DNA of 48,970 nucleotides from Pelagibacterium lacus (GTDB lineage: Bacteria; Pseudomonadota; Alphaproteobacteria; Rhizobiales; Devosiaceae): assembly GCF_003345525.1 (NCBI RefSeq), contig NZ_QQNH01000019.1, positions 1 through 48,970 of the forward strand, given 5' to 3'. The notes beneath the pieces were generated by a model. It was not told the DNA's origin, did not search any database, and saw only the letters and a list, made by a program, of their open reading frames with translations. The first letter of the stretch is position 1; every line of letters begins with the position of its first letter. Shown here one piece after another: positions 35,036-44,467 of this stretch. The position numbers and the translations under genes were made by a program.

Positions 35036-38000
35036 CCAATTTCATCGAACGCATCCTGCGCATGCCGCGCGTCGTGATGACCGTCATGGCGCTGCTGCTC
35101 CTGGCCGGCGGGCTCTCCTACTCGGCGCTGCCCAAGGAAAGCTTCCCGGCCATCGACGTGCCCTATCTCTACGTCTCGATCAGCCAGACGGGGATTTCGC
35201 CGCGCGACGCCGAGAACCTGCTGGCCAAGCCCGCGGAAGAGGAACTGGCCGACCTCGACGGGCTGGTCAATATGAGCTCGACCTCGACCACCGGGCATGC
35301 CTCGGTGATCCTCGAATTCGACACCAATGTCGACGTCAACCAGGCGGTCGCCGATACGCGCGCCAGGCTCGACGCCATCAAGGCGGCGATCCCCGACGAC
35401 GCCATGGACCCCACGGTCACGGAAATCGACATGGTCGGCTTCCCGATCCTCTCGGTGGCCGTCTACGGCAATGTGTCCGAGCGCGAGCTGGTGCGGCGGG
35501 CCGAGCAGCTCCAGACCGCGCTCGAAGGCATCGAGCCGGTGCGCGAGGTGACGCTTTCGGGCGCGCGCGACGAGGTGGCCGAGGTCAGCATCGACCTGTT
35601 GCGGCTCGAAGCCTACAACCTCACCGCCAGCCAGTTGTTCGACGCGCTGGCGCGCAACAACATGGTGATCCCCGGCGGCACGCTCAACACCGGCCAGGGC
35701 TCGTTCAACATCGAAGTGCCCGGACTGATCCAGAGCGCGCAGGACGTGTTCGAGCTGCCGATCAAGACCGATGGCAACACGGTGGTGACCTTCGGCGACG
35801 TGGCGAGCGTGACCCGCACGCTGGAGGACGCGACCGAATACACCAATGTGAACGGCTCCCCCGCCCTGATCCTGGGGGTGAGCAAGAAGGTCAACACCAA
35901 TATCATCGAGGTGTCCGACCAGGCCCGCGCGGTGACCGAGCAGGTGGCGGCGCAATGGCCGGACGGGGTGGAATACAGCTTCTTCCTCGATCAGGCGGAA
36001 ACCACCACCCATCTGTTCCGCTCGCTGGAAGCGGCGGTGATCACGGCGGTGGCGCTGGTGCTGATCACCTGCGTGGCGGTGCTGGGGGTACGGGCGGCCT
36101 TCATGATCGGCATGTCGATCCCGCTCTCGTTCATGATCGCCTTCCTCTACATGGAAATGACCGGCATGACGATCAACATGATGGTCATGTTCGGGCTGGT
36201 GATCGCCGTGGGCGTCCTGGTCGACGACCCCGTGGTGGTGGTCGAATATGCCGAGCGAAAATTGCAGGAGGGGGTTCCCAAGAAGGAAGCCTTCATCCAG
36301 GCGGTGCACAAGATGTTCGTGCCGGTGGCCGGCGCGACGGCGACGACGCTCGCCGCCTTCGTGCCGCTCCTGTTCTGGCCGGGCATCATCGGCAAGTTCA
36401 TGAGCCACCTGCCCACCATCGTCATCGTGGTGATGTGCGCCTCGTTCGTCTCGGCGCTGATCTTCATGCCGGTGATCGGGGCGATCATCGCCTCCACCCA
36501 TGTGGACCCCAAGGCCAAGGAAGCCGCCGACACGGTGATGTATCCCGAAAAGTTCCACCCCAAGAAGGTGCGGGGCGTGACGGGAATCTATGTGCGCATG
36601 ATGTCGGTGCTGCTGCGCTGGCCGATCCCCACTCTGCTGGTGGGCTTCGGCGTGGTGTTCGGCATCTTCATCGCCTATGCCAACAACCCGACCGGGGTCG
36701 AGGCCTTCCCCGAATCCGAGCCCGAATACGCGACGGTGGCGGTCGTGGCGCAGGGCAACTATTCGCCCGAGGAAATCCGCGACATGCTGGTCGAGGTCGA
36801 GGACGAACTGATGCAGGTGGTGGGCGTCCAGGACATCATCATGCAGTTCGGCACCACCGGCGCCATGGGCACCATGCCCCCCGACACGGTGGGCAATTTC
36901 CAGCTCCAGCTCGTCGATTACAACAATCGCGTGCGGGCCAACGAGATCTTCGCCGACATCCGCGCGCGGGTGGCCGACATCTCGGGGCTGCAGGTGCAGG
37001 TGTTCGGGGCGGAAAGTGGTCCGCCGGCCGGCAAGGACATCAACATGCGGGTCGAGGGCACCAATTACGACGACCTGGCGCCGGTGGTGGCGCGCGTCGT
37101 CGACTATCTGGAAAACGAGCTACCCAATACCAGCGATATCGAGGATGGACGCCCCTCCCCCGGCATCGACTGGCAGATCACCATCGACCGGGTGGAAGCG
37201 GCCCGCTACGGCATCGGGGTGCGCGAACTGGCGCCCTATGTGCAGCTGGTGACGGGCGGGGTCAATATCGGCACCTATCGCGACCAGGATACCGGCGACG
37301 AGCTCGACATCAAGGTGCGCCTGCCGCAGGAAGAACGCACCTTCGACGCGCTCTCCTCGATGCGCATCGCCACGCCCAATGGCATGGTGCCGGTGTCGAA
37401 CTTCATCGAACGCCATGCGGTGCCCAAGGTGGCCAATATCGAGCGGCGCAACCAGACCTATGTGATGCCGATCGCGGCCAGCCTCACCAATCTGCCCGAG
37501 GACGTCTTCCCCGCCCAGCGGGTGGCCGAGTTGCAGACCTGGCTGGACGAGCAGGAATGGCCGGAGGGGATCACCTTCGCCTTTGGCGGCGCCGAGGAGC
37601 AGATGGGGGACGCCAACGCCTTCATCGCCCAGGCGTTCGGCGCGGCGCTGTTCATGATCTTCCTCATCCTGCTGCTCGAGTACAACAGCTTCTACCAGGT
37701 GATGGTGACGCTCTCGACGGTGCTGATGTCGGTGGCCGGCGTGCTGCTGGGCATGATGGCCACGGGCATGAGCTTTTCGGCGATCATGACCGGGCTGGGC
37801 ATCGTCGCTCTGGCGGGGATCGTGGTGAAGAACGGCATCGTCCTGATCGACACCTATAACGAGTACAACCGCCACAAGAAGGTGGAGCCGGTGACGGCCA
37901 TGCTGCTCACCACCGCACAGCGCGTGCGGCCGGTGCTGCTCACCGCCTTCCTCACCGCGCTGGGGGTCATCCCCATGTGGGCCAATGTGGAGTTCGACTT

Positions 38001-38358
38001 CATCCGCCGCGAGATCGTGGTGGGCGGCATCGCCGGGTCGTGGTTCGTCCACCTGTCGGCGGCGCTGGTGTCGGGGCTGTTCCTCTCCACGGCGCTGACG
38101 CTGATCATGGTGCCGGTGATGGTCACCGCCCCCAGCGTCATCAAGCGCCAGATCGGCAGCCTGTTCACCACCATCTTCCGGCGCCGCAAGGACGCGGCGG
38201 CGGCAGCGGCGGTGCCCAGCGGGTTCGACGGGGTGGCGGTGGAAATGCCGGTGGCCGAGGATGGCGAACCGCGCCATGTGGTGACCAAGGACACGCCGCT
38301 GGTCGAGCACAATGAGAACGGTGTGACCATCCTCTCAAGGCGCCCGGCCGCGGAATAG
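35032..38358 (+). CDS. RND family efflux transporter permease
   Basis: The 1108-aa inner-membrane proton-driven pump has the usual 12-helix, two-repeat layout with large periplasmic loops. The proton relay is present: D398 and D399 in VLVDDPVVVVEYAERK and K933 in AGIVVKNGIVLIDTYNEYN. P400 follows the Asp pair where AcrB-type pumps have Ala, and Tyr replaces the usual Asn of VVEN; these variants suggest a branch away from AcrB. A soluble tail of about 60 residues after the last helix (from about 1045) is longer than usual. Cargo is unknown. A strong terminator follows. Confidence 0.93.
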   Translation: MTNFIERILRMPRVVMTVMALLLLAGGLSYSALPKESFPAIDVPYLYVSISQTGISPRDAENLLAKPAEEELADLDGLVNMSSTSTTGHASVILEFDTNVDVNQAVADTRARLDAIKAAIPDDAMDPTVTEIDMVGFPILSVAVYGNVSERELVRRAEQLQTALEGIEPVREVTLSGARDEVAEVSIDLLRLEAYNLTASQLFDALARNNMVIPGGTLNTGQGSFNIEVPGLIQSAQDVFELPIKTDGNTVVTFGDVASVTRTLEDATEYTNVNGSPALILGVSKKVNTNIIEVSDQARAVTEQVAAQWPDGVEYSFFLDQAETTTHLFRSLEAAVITAVALVLITCVAVLGVRAAFMIGMSIPLSFMIAFLYMEMTGMTINMMVMFGLVIAVGVLVDDPVVVVEYAERKLQEGVPKKEAFIQAVHKMFVPVAGATATTLAAFVPLLFWPGIIGKFMSHLPTIVIVVMCASFVSALIFMPVIGAIIASTHVDPKAKEAADTVMYPEKFHPKKVRGVTGIYVRMMSVLLRWPIPTLLVGFGVVFGIFIAYANNPTGVEAFPESEPEYATVAVVAQGNYSPEEIRDMLVEVEDELMQVVGVQDIIMQFGTTGAMGTMPPDTVGNFQLQLVDYNNRVRANEIFADIRARVADISGLQVQVFGAESGPPAGKDINMRVEGTNYDDLAPVVARVVDYLENELPNTSDIEDGRPSPGIDWQITIDRVEAARYGIGVRELAPYVQLVTGGVNIGTYRDQDTGDELDIKVRLPQEERTFDALSSMRIATPNGMVPVSNFIERHAVPKVANIERRNQTYVMPIAASLTNLPEDVFPAQRVAELQTWLDEQEWPEGITFAFGGAEEQMGDANAFIAQAFGAALFMIFLILLLEYNSFYQVMVTLSTVLMSVAGVLLGMMATGMSFSAIMTGLGIVALAGIVVKNGIVLIDTYNEYNRHKKVEPVTAMLLTTAQRVRPVLLTAFLTALGVIPMWANVEFDFIRREIVVGGIAGSWFVHLSAALVSGLFLSTALTLIMVPVMVTAPSVIKRQIGSLFTTIFRRRKDAAAAAAVPSGFDGVAVEMPVAEDGEPRHVVTKDTPLVEHNENGVTILSRRPAAE

Positions 38359-38387
38359 GATCAACCTTTTTCGCCAGCAAGTTTTTG

Positions 38388-38417
38388 GGGCTCCCGGACA
38401 TCCGGGGGCCCTTTTTT
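38388..38417 (+). terminator. intrinsic terminator of the RND operon
   Basis: GGGCTCCCGGA (38388-38398) pairs with TCCGGGGGCCC (38401-38411) through a G-T pair, with six T after it. It overlaps the stop region of the convergent Atm1-type gene at 38416. Confidence 0.85.
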
Positions 38418-40305
38418 ATTGCGGCTGCAGAACCGGGCGGCGGGTGACGAAGCCTTCGGGATCGTCCTCGGCGGCGCGCAGGCGCTCGGAGGCCTCGGCG
38501 GCCTCGCGCTGGCGGTTCCACATCTGGGCGTAGAGCCCGTCGGCGGCGAGAAGCTCGGCATGGCGGCCGCGTTCGGCGATCACCCCGTCGCGCAGGACGA
38601 TGATCTCGTCGGCATCGACCACGGTGGACAGCCGGTGGGCGATGACCAGCGTGGTGCGTCCGCGCGAGACCGTATCGAGGGCCGACTGGATCTCGCGCTC
38701 GGTCTGGGTATCGAGCGCCGAGGTGGCCTCGTCGAGGATGAGGATGGGCGGGGCCTTCAAAATGGTGCGGGCGATGGCGACGCGCTGCTTCTCGCCGCCC
38801 GAGAGCTTGAGCCCGCGCTCGCCCACCTGGGTATCGTAGCCCTGGGGGAGCCCGTCGATGAACTCGCCGATCTGAGCCATGCGGGCCGCCTCGGCCACCT
38901 CTTCATCGGTGGCGTCGGGGCGGCCATAGCGGATATTGTAGGCGATGGTGTCGTTGAACAGCACCGTATCCTGCGGGACCATGCCGATGGCGGCGCGCAG
39001 CGAGGGCTGCGTCACCGCGCGCACGTCCTGCCCGTCTATGGTGACGCGGCCGGAGATGGCGTCGTAGAAGCGATAGATGAGCCGCGAAAGGGTCGACTTG
39101 CCGGCCCCCGAGGGGCCCACCACGGCGATGGTCTTGCCGGCCGGGACGGTAAAGCTCACGCCCTTGAGGATGGGGCGATCGGCATCGTAATGGAAATGGA
39201 CATCTTCGAAGGCGAGGACTGGGCCGGTGAGGTCGAGCGCCTTGGCGTCGGGGGCGTCGGCGATTTCGGGCTGCTGGTCGAGCAGGTGGAACATCGCCTC
39301 GATATCGGCCAGGCCCTGGCGGATCTCGCGATAGACGAAGCCGATCTGGTTGAGGGGGCGGTAGATCTGCATCATGAAGGTGTTGAGCAGCACGAAATCG
39401 CCCACGGTCAGATCGCCGGCGACCACGCCCTGAACCGACATGAGCGAAAGCACCACCATACCGGCCCAGAAGATCACCCCCTGGCCGAAATTGAGAAAGC
39501 CCAGCGAGGTCCAGATGCGGGTGGCGGCGCGCTCATAGCCGATCATGGCGGTATCGAAGCGCCGGGCCTCCAGCGCCTCATTGCCGAAATATTTCACCGT
39601 CTCGAAATTGAGCAGACTGTCGACCGCCTTGGCATTGGCGTCGGTGTCGCTGTCGTTCATGTCGCGGCGAATGGCGATGCGCAGATTGGACGCCCAGACC
39701 GTGAACAGCATGTAGAGCACCACCATGGCGGCGAGGACCAGCACATAGGCCACGCCGAACAGCCACGCGAAGATGATGCCGACGATGAGGAATTCGACCA
39801 GGGTGGGCGCGGTGTTGAGCATGGTGAAGCGCACGATGGTCTCGATGCCCTTGGTGCCGCGCTCGATCACCCGGCTGAGCCCGCCCGTCTTGCGCTGGAG
39901 GTGGAAGCGCAGGGAGAGCTGGTGCATATGGGTGAAGGTGCGATAGGCCAGCTGGCGCACCGCGTGCTGGCCGACCCGGGCGAACAGGACATCGCGCAAT
40001 TGCTGGAAGCCGGTATCGACGATCTGGCCCAGGCCATAGGCGAGGACCAGGATGGCCGGCACCGAGAGCCCGACGATCAGCCCGGCCTGGGGGCCCGAAA
40101 CGCCCAGGCTGTCGACGACGCCCTTATAGGCGAAGGGCACCAGCGTGCTGGCGATCTTGGCCAGCAGCAGGGCGCCGATGGCCAGCACCACGCGCCAGCG
40201 CAGATCGGGGCGGTCGGCGGGCCACATATAGGCCCACAGGTTGCGGATGGTCGAAAGGACGGCGCTGTCGTCGGCGCTGACCGATGTTCTGGGCGCTGAG
40301 GCCAT
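38416..40305 (-). CDS. Atm1-type ABC exporter (half transporter)
   Basis: The 629-aa protein has an N-terminal six-helix ABC exporter domain (about 40-340) and a C-terminal ATPase (Walker A GPSGAGKST near 405, signature LSGGEKQRVAIART near 508, Walker B ILILDEATSALD, H-loop IAHRLSTV). The segment VDSLLNFETVKYFGNEALEARRFD is the hallmark of the Atm1/HMT1 family, which exports glutathione-linked sulfur or heavy-metal conjugates and works as a homodimer in the inner membrane. It lies 26 bp downstream of an ArsR-family gene with a cysteine-rich helix, which suggests control by thiol or metal stress. Confidence 0.93.
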   Translation of the reverse strand: MASAPRTSVSADDSAVLSTIRNLWAYMWPADRPDLRWRVVLAIGALLLAKIASTLVPFAYKGVVDSLGVSGPQAGLIVGLSVPAILVLAYGLGQIVDTGFQQLRDVLFARVGQHAVRQLAYRTFTHMHQLSLRFHLQRKTGGLSRVIERGTKGIETIVRFTMLNTAPTLVEFLIVGIIFAWLFGVAYVLVLAAMVVLYMLFTVWASNLRIAIRRDMNDSDTDANAKAVDSLLNFETVKYFGNEALEARRFDTAMIGYERAATRIWTSLGFLNFGQGVIFWAGMVVLSLMSVQGVVAGDLTVGDFVLLNTFMMQIYRPLNQIGFVYREIRQGLADIEAMFHLLDQQPEIADAPDAKALDLTGPVLAFEDVHFHYDADRPILKGVSFTVPAGKTIAVVGPSGAGKSTLSRLIYRFYDAISGRVTIDGQDVRAVTQPSLRAAIGMVPQDTVLFNDTIAYNIRYGRPDATDEEVAEAARMAQIGEFIDGLPQGYDTQVGERGLKLSGGEKQRVAIARTILKAPPILILDEATSALDTQTEREIQSALDTVSRGRTTLVIAHRLSTVVDADEIIVLRDGVIAERGRHAELLAADGLYAQMWNRQREAAEASERLRAAEDDPEGFVTRRPVLQPQ

Positions 40306-40331
40306 GGCGGGGCTTTCGTCGGATAGAGCCG

Positions 40332-40679
40332 TCAGGCGGCGGGCTGGGGCCGGGACGCGCGGGCGCAGGACGCCGCATCGGTTCCCAATTGGTCGAAATA
40401 GCGTTCCATGGCGCCGGTGAAGCCGGAGAGCCGGTCATGGCGAACGCGGTAATTGTTGCGGGTGCCCTGGGCGTGGCGCTCGATCACCCCGGCATCGAGC
40501 AGCACCTTGAGATGCTGGGACACGGTGCTCTGGGCGAGATCGAGGCAGTCGGTCACGTCGTTGCAGCAGCACGAATCGGCCCGGGCGGAGAGGATGCGCA
40601 GGATTTCGAGCCGAACCGGGTGGCCCAGGGCGCGCATCATGGCGGCGATTTCATCTTCGGACATGGGTGAGGCTTGCAT
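40332..40679 (-). CDS. ArsR-family winged-helix regulator
   Basis: The 115-aa protein has an ArsR winged helix: MMRALGHPVRLEILRIL (14-30), then ADSCCCNDVTDCLDLAQSTVSQHLKVLLDAGVI with C37-C39 and C45 near the start of the recognition region, and a wing NNYRVR near 75. The Cys triplet is a possible thiol or soft-metal sensor, but a purely structural role is possible. ATGs at 40679 and 40664 both lack good ribosome-binding sites; I use the longer form. A 6-4-6 palindrome overlaps the start and fits autoregulation. It forms an operon with the Atm1-type exporter. Confidence 0.9.
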   Translation of the reverse strand: MQASPMSEDEIAAMMRALGHPVRLEILRILSARADSCCCNDVTDCLDLAQSTVSQHLKVLLDAGVIERHAQGTRNNYRVRHDRLSGFTGAMERYFDQLGTDAASCARASRPQPAA

Positions 40680-40693
40680 CGTCTGTTGACGAT
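40678..40693 (-). promoter_or_regulatory. 6-4-6 palindrome at the ArsR-gene start
   Basis: ATCGTC (40678-40683), TGTT, GACGAT (40688-40693) is a perfect inverted repeat at the start codon of the ArsR-type gene. Its position suits an autoregulatory operator. It is shorter than the 12-2-12 repeats of classic ArsR/SmtB proteins. Confidence 0.4.
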
Positions 40694-40738
40694 AAAGAAA
40701 AGCCGCGCCCATGGCAAGCCGGGCGCGGCGGAGGGGTG

Positions 40739-42667
40739 TCAGAGCTCGCCGGTCTCGCCGCCGATCACCGCATCGGTGCCGGGCAAATCGAACACCTGGC
40801 CGGGATAGATGAGGTCGGGATTGCGGATCTGGTCCTCATTGGCCTCGAAGATCTGCGTATAGCGGATGCCCTCGCCATAGACGCGGCGGGCGATGGACCA
40901 CAGATTGTCGCCCTGGCGGATGATGGCGAGGCCCGAGGTGGTGCGGCCACCCTCGGCGGTGACCCCGACCAGAACGGGGACGTCGTCCTGCGGTGCCTCG
41001 ACGGGCTGCGGAGCGGGCTCGGCCACGGGCGCTTCGGGGGCTTGCGGGGCGGGCGCTGCCGGGGCCGGTTCGGGCGGCGTCTCGGCCTGCACGGGGGCTG
41101 GCGCGACCGGTGCCGGTGCCGGCGCGGGAGCGGCGGGGGCCGGGCTTTCGGCGACCGCGACGGGCTCATCGGCGATTTCGGCGGGCAGGTCGAGGACGAA
41201 ATCCACCTCGGCGCGGCCGATCACCACGCCGGCGGCATCGAGCATGTCGGCCCGCACGCGCTGGCTGGCCTCGTCAAGCGCGCCGACCGCCTCCACGAGC
41301 CAGCGGCCACCGCGCACCGAAGTGCTGCCAACCAGTTCGTTATCGACATAGAGGCGGATGGTGGTGCCGTCCTCCCCTACCCCGGCGAAGAAATTGCGAT
41401 CGCCATCGATCTCCACCGCATCGATGCTGGGCGGCACCACGGCGAGCGCGGCGGGCGGCTGTTGCACCTCCGGGGCGGGCTGCTGGAGCACGGCGGTTTC
41501 CACCGGCTGCGGCGTGGCGGGCGCGGGTTCGGCGGGAACCGGCGTCGCCGGGGCCGGCGAAGGCTCGGGGAGCGCGGCGGGGCTGACGGGGGCGGCAGGT
41601 TCCGGCTCGGCAGGCGCTTGCGCGACCACGGCCTCGGCCGGCGCGGGGGCTGGTGCGGCGATGGCGGGTTCGACAGGCGTCGCGGGGGGCGAAACCGGCT
41701 GCGGGACTTCCGGGGCCTCGGTGACGGCGGCGCTGGCGGCGGGCTGCTGGGGCGCGGGCGCCACGGCCTCGGCGGCGGCGGCGGGCGCGGGGGCCGGTTG
41801 CGGCGCTGCGGGGGCAGGCTCGGCCACAGGTGCTGCGGGAGCGGCGGCCACCGGCGCAGGGGCGGCGGGGGGTTCGGATTGCGCTTCGAGCGGCGCTGGG
41901 GCCACCGGCTCGGGTGCGGCCAGGGTTTCGGCCGGGGCTGCTACGGGCACAGCGGGCGCCTCGGCTTCAAGCGGCGCTGCGGGCGCCGGCTCGGGCGCTG
42001 CCAGGGTTTCGGGCTGCACTGCTACGGGCGCGGCGGGCGTTTCGGCTTCGAGCGCGGCGACGGCAAGGGGTTCGGCGGCGGGCTGCGGGGCGGGGTCGAT
42101 CGCGGCCGCCGCGGCGGGGGCCGGCTCGGGCCGGTCGAGGCCCTGAAGAATCTCGCTGGCCTCTCCGGGGGCCGAGGCGATGACCAGGGGCTCGGTGATG
42201 CGATCGTCCTGCACGACGACGATGACGGAGGTGTCGGCATAGGCGCCGCTTTCGACGTCGAGCACGCGCAGTTCGATCCCGCCGGCCGGCAGGGGCTGGT
42301 CGGTGACGAACACCCAATCGCCCGCCGCATCGGCGGTTTCGGTGCCCAGGGCCTCCTCATCGGCGAAGAGCTGAATCTGGCCGGCCGGCGAGCCGGTCCC
42401 GGCGATGACGGCGGAGCCATCGGGCTCAACGCGCACGATATCGAAATCGGGAGCGGACGTGGCGGGCGCGGCGTCGGCCTCGACGATGGCGGCGCTTTCG
42501 GGCTCGGCCGGGGCGTCGGCCACGACCTGGGCGGGGGTGCCGCCAAGAAAGGTTTCGCTCATGCAAGCGGCGAAATCGCCCCGCTGGACGCAGGCGAGGG
42601 TCTGCGGACCGGCCAGCACGCCGATAACGACGACGCCTGTCGCGGCAGCGGCGCCCAGAGCAAGCAT
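40739..42667 (-). CDS. LysM-domain protein with long Pro/Ala-rich linker
   Basis: The 642-aa protein has an N-terminal hydrophobic helix (about 1-22, ALGAAAATGVVVIGVLAG), a small beta-sandwich repeat (FDIVRVEPDGSAVIAGTGSPAGQIQLFADEE ...), a low-complexity Pro/Ala/Glu linker of about 220 residues, a second similar beta domain (IDAVEIDGDRNFFAGVGEDGTTIRLYVDNE ...), another Pro/Ala linker and a C-terminal LysM (IIRQGDNLWSIARRVYGEG ... NPDLIYPGQVFDLP, about 588-634). LysM binds peptidoglycan, so it is probably an anchored periplasmic wall-binding protein. The frame is open upstream of 42667; a CTG near 42697 with GGAGGG before it is an alternative start. It lies downstream of cimA. Confidence 0.85.
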   Translation of the reverse strand: MLALGAAAATGVVVIGVLAGPQTLACVQRGDFAACMSETFLGGTPAQVVADAPAEPESAAIVEADAAPATSAPDFDIVRVEPDGSAVIAGTGSPAGQIQLFADEEALGTETADAAGDWVFVTDQPLPAGGIELRVLDVESGAYADTSVIVVVQDDRITEPLVIASAPGEASEILQGLDRPEPAPAAAAAIDPAPQPAAEPLAVAALEAETPAAPVAVQPETLAAPEPAPAAPLEAEAPAVPVAAPAETLAAPEPVAPAPLEAQSEPPAAPAPVAAAPAAPVAEPAPAAPQPAPAPAAAAEAVAPAPQQPAASAAVTEAPEVPQPVSPPATPVEPAIAAPAPAPAEAVVAQAPAEPEPAAPVSPAALPEPSPAPATPVPAEPAPATPQPVETAVLQQPAPEVQQPPAALAVVPPSIDAVEIDGDRNFFAGVGEDGTTIRLYVDNELVGSTSVRGGRWLVEAVGALDEASQRVRADMLDAAGVVIGRAEVDFVLDLPAEIADEPVAVAESPAPAAPAPAPAPVAPAPVQAETPPEPAPAAPAPQAPEAPVAEPAPQPVEAPQDDVPVLVGVTAEGGRTTSGLAIIRQGDNLWSIARRVYGEGIRYTQIFEANEDQIRNPDLIYPGQVFDLPGTDAVIGGETGEL

Positions 42668-42776
42668 CAGGGGAGAAAGGGGACCGGCCAGAATGCCCTC
42701 CGTTACGTGTTCAGGGGCCGCCGCACCGGCCCGTTCAAAAAATGTTATCCCCTTTGGCTGCGAAGACGCTTGAGGG

Positions 42777-44366
42777 TCACGAATCCATCTTCATCAGCTT
42801 GTAGGTAAACGATTCATACAATGCCTCGAATGAGGCATCAACGATGTTGGGCGAAACGCCCACGGTGAACCAGCGCTCGCCGCTGGCGTCGCGGCTCTCG
42901 ATCAGCACACGGGTGACCGCGCCGGTGCCACCGTCCAGGATACGCACCTTGTAGTCGACCAGTTCGAGATCGTCGATGCGGGCCGAATACTTGCCCAGAT
43001 CCTTGCGCATGGCGAGGTCGAGCGCGTTGACCGGGCCATTGCCCTCGGCGACCGACATCAGCATTTCGCCATCCACGTCGATCTTGACCACCGCCTCGCA
43101 GACGGTGACGAGATCGCCCCGCGCATTGTGGCGGCGCTCGATGGCGGTGCGGTAGCTGGTAACATCGAAAAAGCTCGGCAGCGTGCCCAACAGCTTGCGG
43201 GTGAGCAGGTAGAAGGACGCCTCGGCGCCGTCATAGGAATAACCGCGCGCCTCGCGCTCCTTGACCTGGCGCAGCAATTTGTCGAGCAGCGGATCGGTCT
43301 TGTCCATGGCGATGCCGAAGCGCTTGAGCGCGGTCAGGAGGTTGGACTTTCCCGCCTGCTGGGACACCATGATGGCCCGCTCATTGCCGACGCTTTCGGG
43401 CGCCACATGCTCATAGGTCGAGGGGTCCTTGGCGATGGCGGAGGCGTGGATGCCGGCCTTGGTGGCAAAGGCCGCGGCCCCCACATAGGGCGCCTGCCGG
43501 TTGGGCGCGCGGTTGAGGAATTCATCGAAGGCCCGCGACACATGAGTGAGGGTTTGGAGCCGTTCGGGGGTGATGCCGGTCTCGAATTTTTCGGCAAACA
43601 CGGGCTTGAGCACCAGGGTGGGGATCAGGGTGACGAGATTGGCGTTGCCGCAGCGCTCACCCAGCCCGTTGAGGGTGCCCTGGATCTGGCGCACCCCGGC
43701 GCGGACGGCGGCCAGCGAATTGGCCACCGCCTGGCCGGTATCGTCATGGGCGTGGATGCCCAGCCGGTCGCCCGGGGCGACGCTGAGCACATCGGCGACG
43801 ATCTCCTCGATCTCGGAGGGCATGGTGCCGCCATTGGTGTCGCACAGCACCACCCAGCGGGCCCCTGCTCCCAGCGCCGTGCGCACGCAATCGAGGGCAT
43901 AGGCGCGGTTGGCCTTGTAGCCGTCGAAGAAGTGCTCGCAATCGACGAAGGCCTCCTTGCCTTTAGACACCGCCGCGGCGACGCTTTCAGCAAGGCTTTT
44001 GAGGTTTTCCTTGGTGGAGATGCCGAGGGCGAGCTTGACCTGATGGTCCCAGGCCTTGGAGACGTAGCACACCGCATCGGCGCTGCAATTGACCAGATCG
44101 GCGATGCCGGGATCGTTCTCCACCGAACGCCCGGCCCGCCGCGTCATGCCGAAGGCGACGAACTGGGCGTTGGTGGTGCGCTTTTCGGAAAACAGCGCGG
44201 TATCGACCACATTGGCACCGGGATAGCCTCCCTCGATATAGTCCAGCCCCAGCCCGTCCAGCAATCCGGCGATGGCGATCTTGTCCTCGAAGGAGAATTC
44301 GACGCCGGTGGTCTGGGCGCCGTCGCGCAGGGTGGTATCGAAAAGATAGAGGCGTTCCTTGGTCAT
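42777..44366 (-). CDS. cimA: (R)-citramalate synthase
   Basis: The 529-aa enzyme of the isopropylmalate-synthase family condenses acetyl-CoA and pyruvate to citramalate, feeding isoleucine synthesis independently of threonine. It has an HMGL-like TIM barrel (LFDTTLRDGAQTTGVEFS at 8-25, EGGYPGANVVD, LCDTNGGTMPSEIEEIVADV, GIHAHDDTGQAVANSLAAVRAG) and a C-terminal LeuA regulatory domain (about 395-520). GERCGNANLVTLIPTL and a length near 530 fit the CimA type rather than LeuA or homocitrate synthase. AGGA precedes the ATG. A dispersed repeat lies upstream, and the LysM gene follows 109 bp later. Confidence 0.93.
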   Translation of the reverse strand: MTKERLYLFDTTLRDGAQTTGVEFSFEDKIAIAGLLDGLGLDYIEGGYPGANVVDTALFSEKRTTNAQFVAFGMTRRAGRSVENDPGIADLVNCSADAVCYVSKAWDHQVKLALGISTKENLKSLAESVAAAVSKGKEAFVDCEHFFDGYKANRAYALDCVRTALGAGARWVVLCDTNGGTMPSEIEEIVADVLSVAPGDRLGIHAHDDTGQAVANSLAAVRAGVRQIQGTLNGLGERCGNANLVTLIPTLVLKPVFAEKFETGITPERLQTLTHVSRAFDEFLNRAPNRQAPYVGAAAFATKAGIHASAIAKDPSTYEHVAPESVGNERAIMVSQQAGKSNLLTALKRFGIAMDKTDPLLDKLLRQVKEREARGYSYDGAEASFYLLTRKLLGTLPSFFDVTSYRTAIERRHNARGDLVTVCEAVVKIDVDGEMLMSVAEGNGPVNALDLAMRKDLGKYSARIDDLELVDYKVRILDGGTGAVTRVLIESRDASGERWFTVGVSPNIVDASFEALYESFTYKLMKMDS

Positions 44367-44387
44367 AAGCAGTCCTGAGTTAGTTCC

Positions 44388-44467
44388 TTATTTTATCGCG
44401 TTTCGCTTGCGCGGCCCTTCGGGTCCGAACCGGAAAACCGTTTACACTTTTCCTGGAAACGCTCTGG
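44388..44467 (+). repeat. dispersed intergenic repeat, copy B
   Basis: This copy shares TTATTTTATCG (44388-44398), GAACCGGAAAA (44427-44437) and ACTTTTCCTG (44446-44455) with the element at 23170-23272, same order and orientation, and carries an extra middle segment (GCGCGGCCC, 44410-44418). It fills the gap between the cimA start and the VOC-gene stop. Confidence 0.75.

Noticed and set aside
40667-42808. 713-codon Gly-rich plus-strand frame
   Set aside because: It is the complement of the Pro/Ala-rich LysM gene; the Gly/Arg pattern mirrors PAPA codons and has no start signal.
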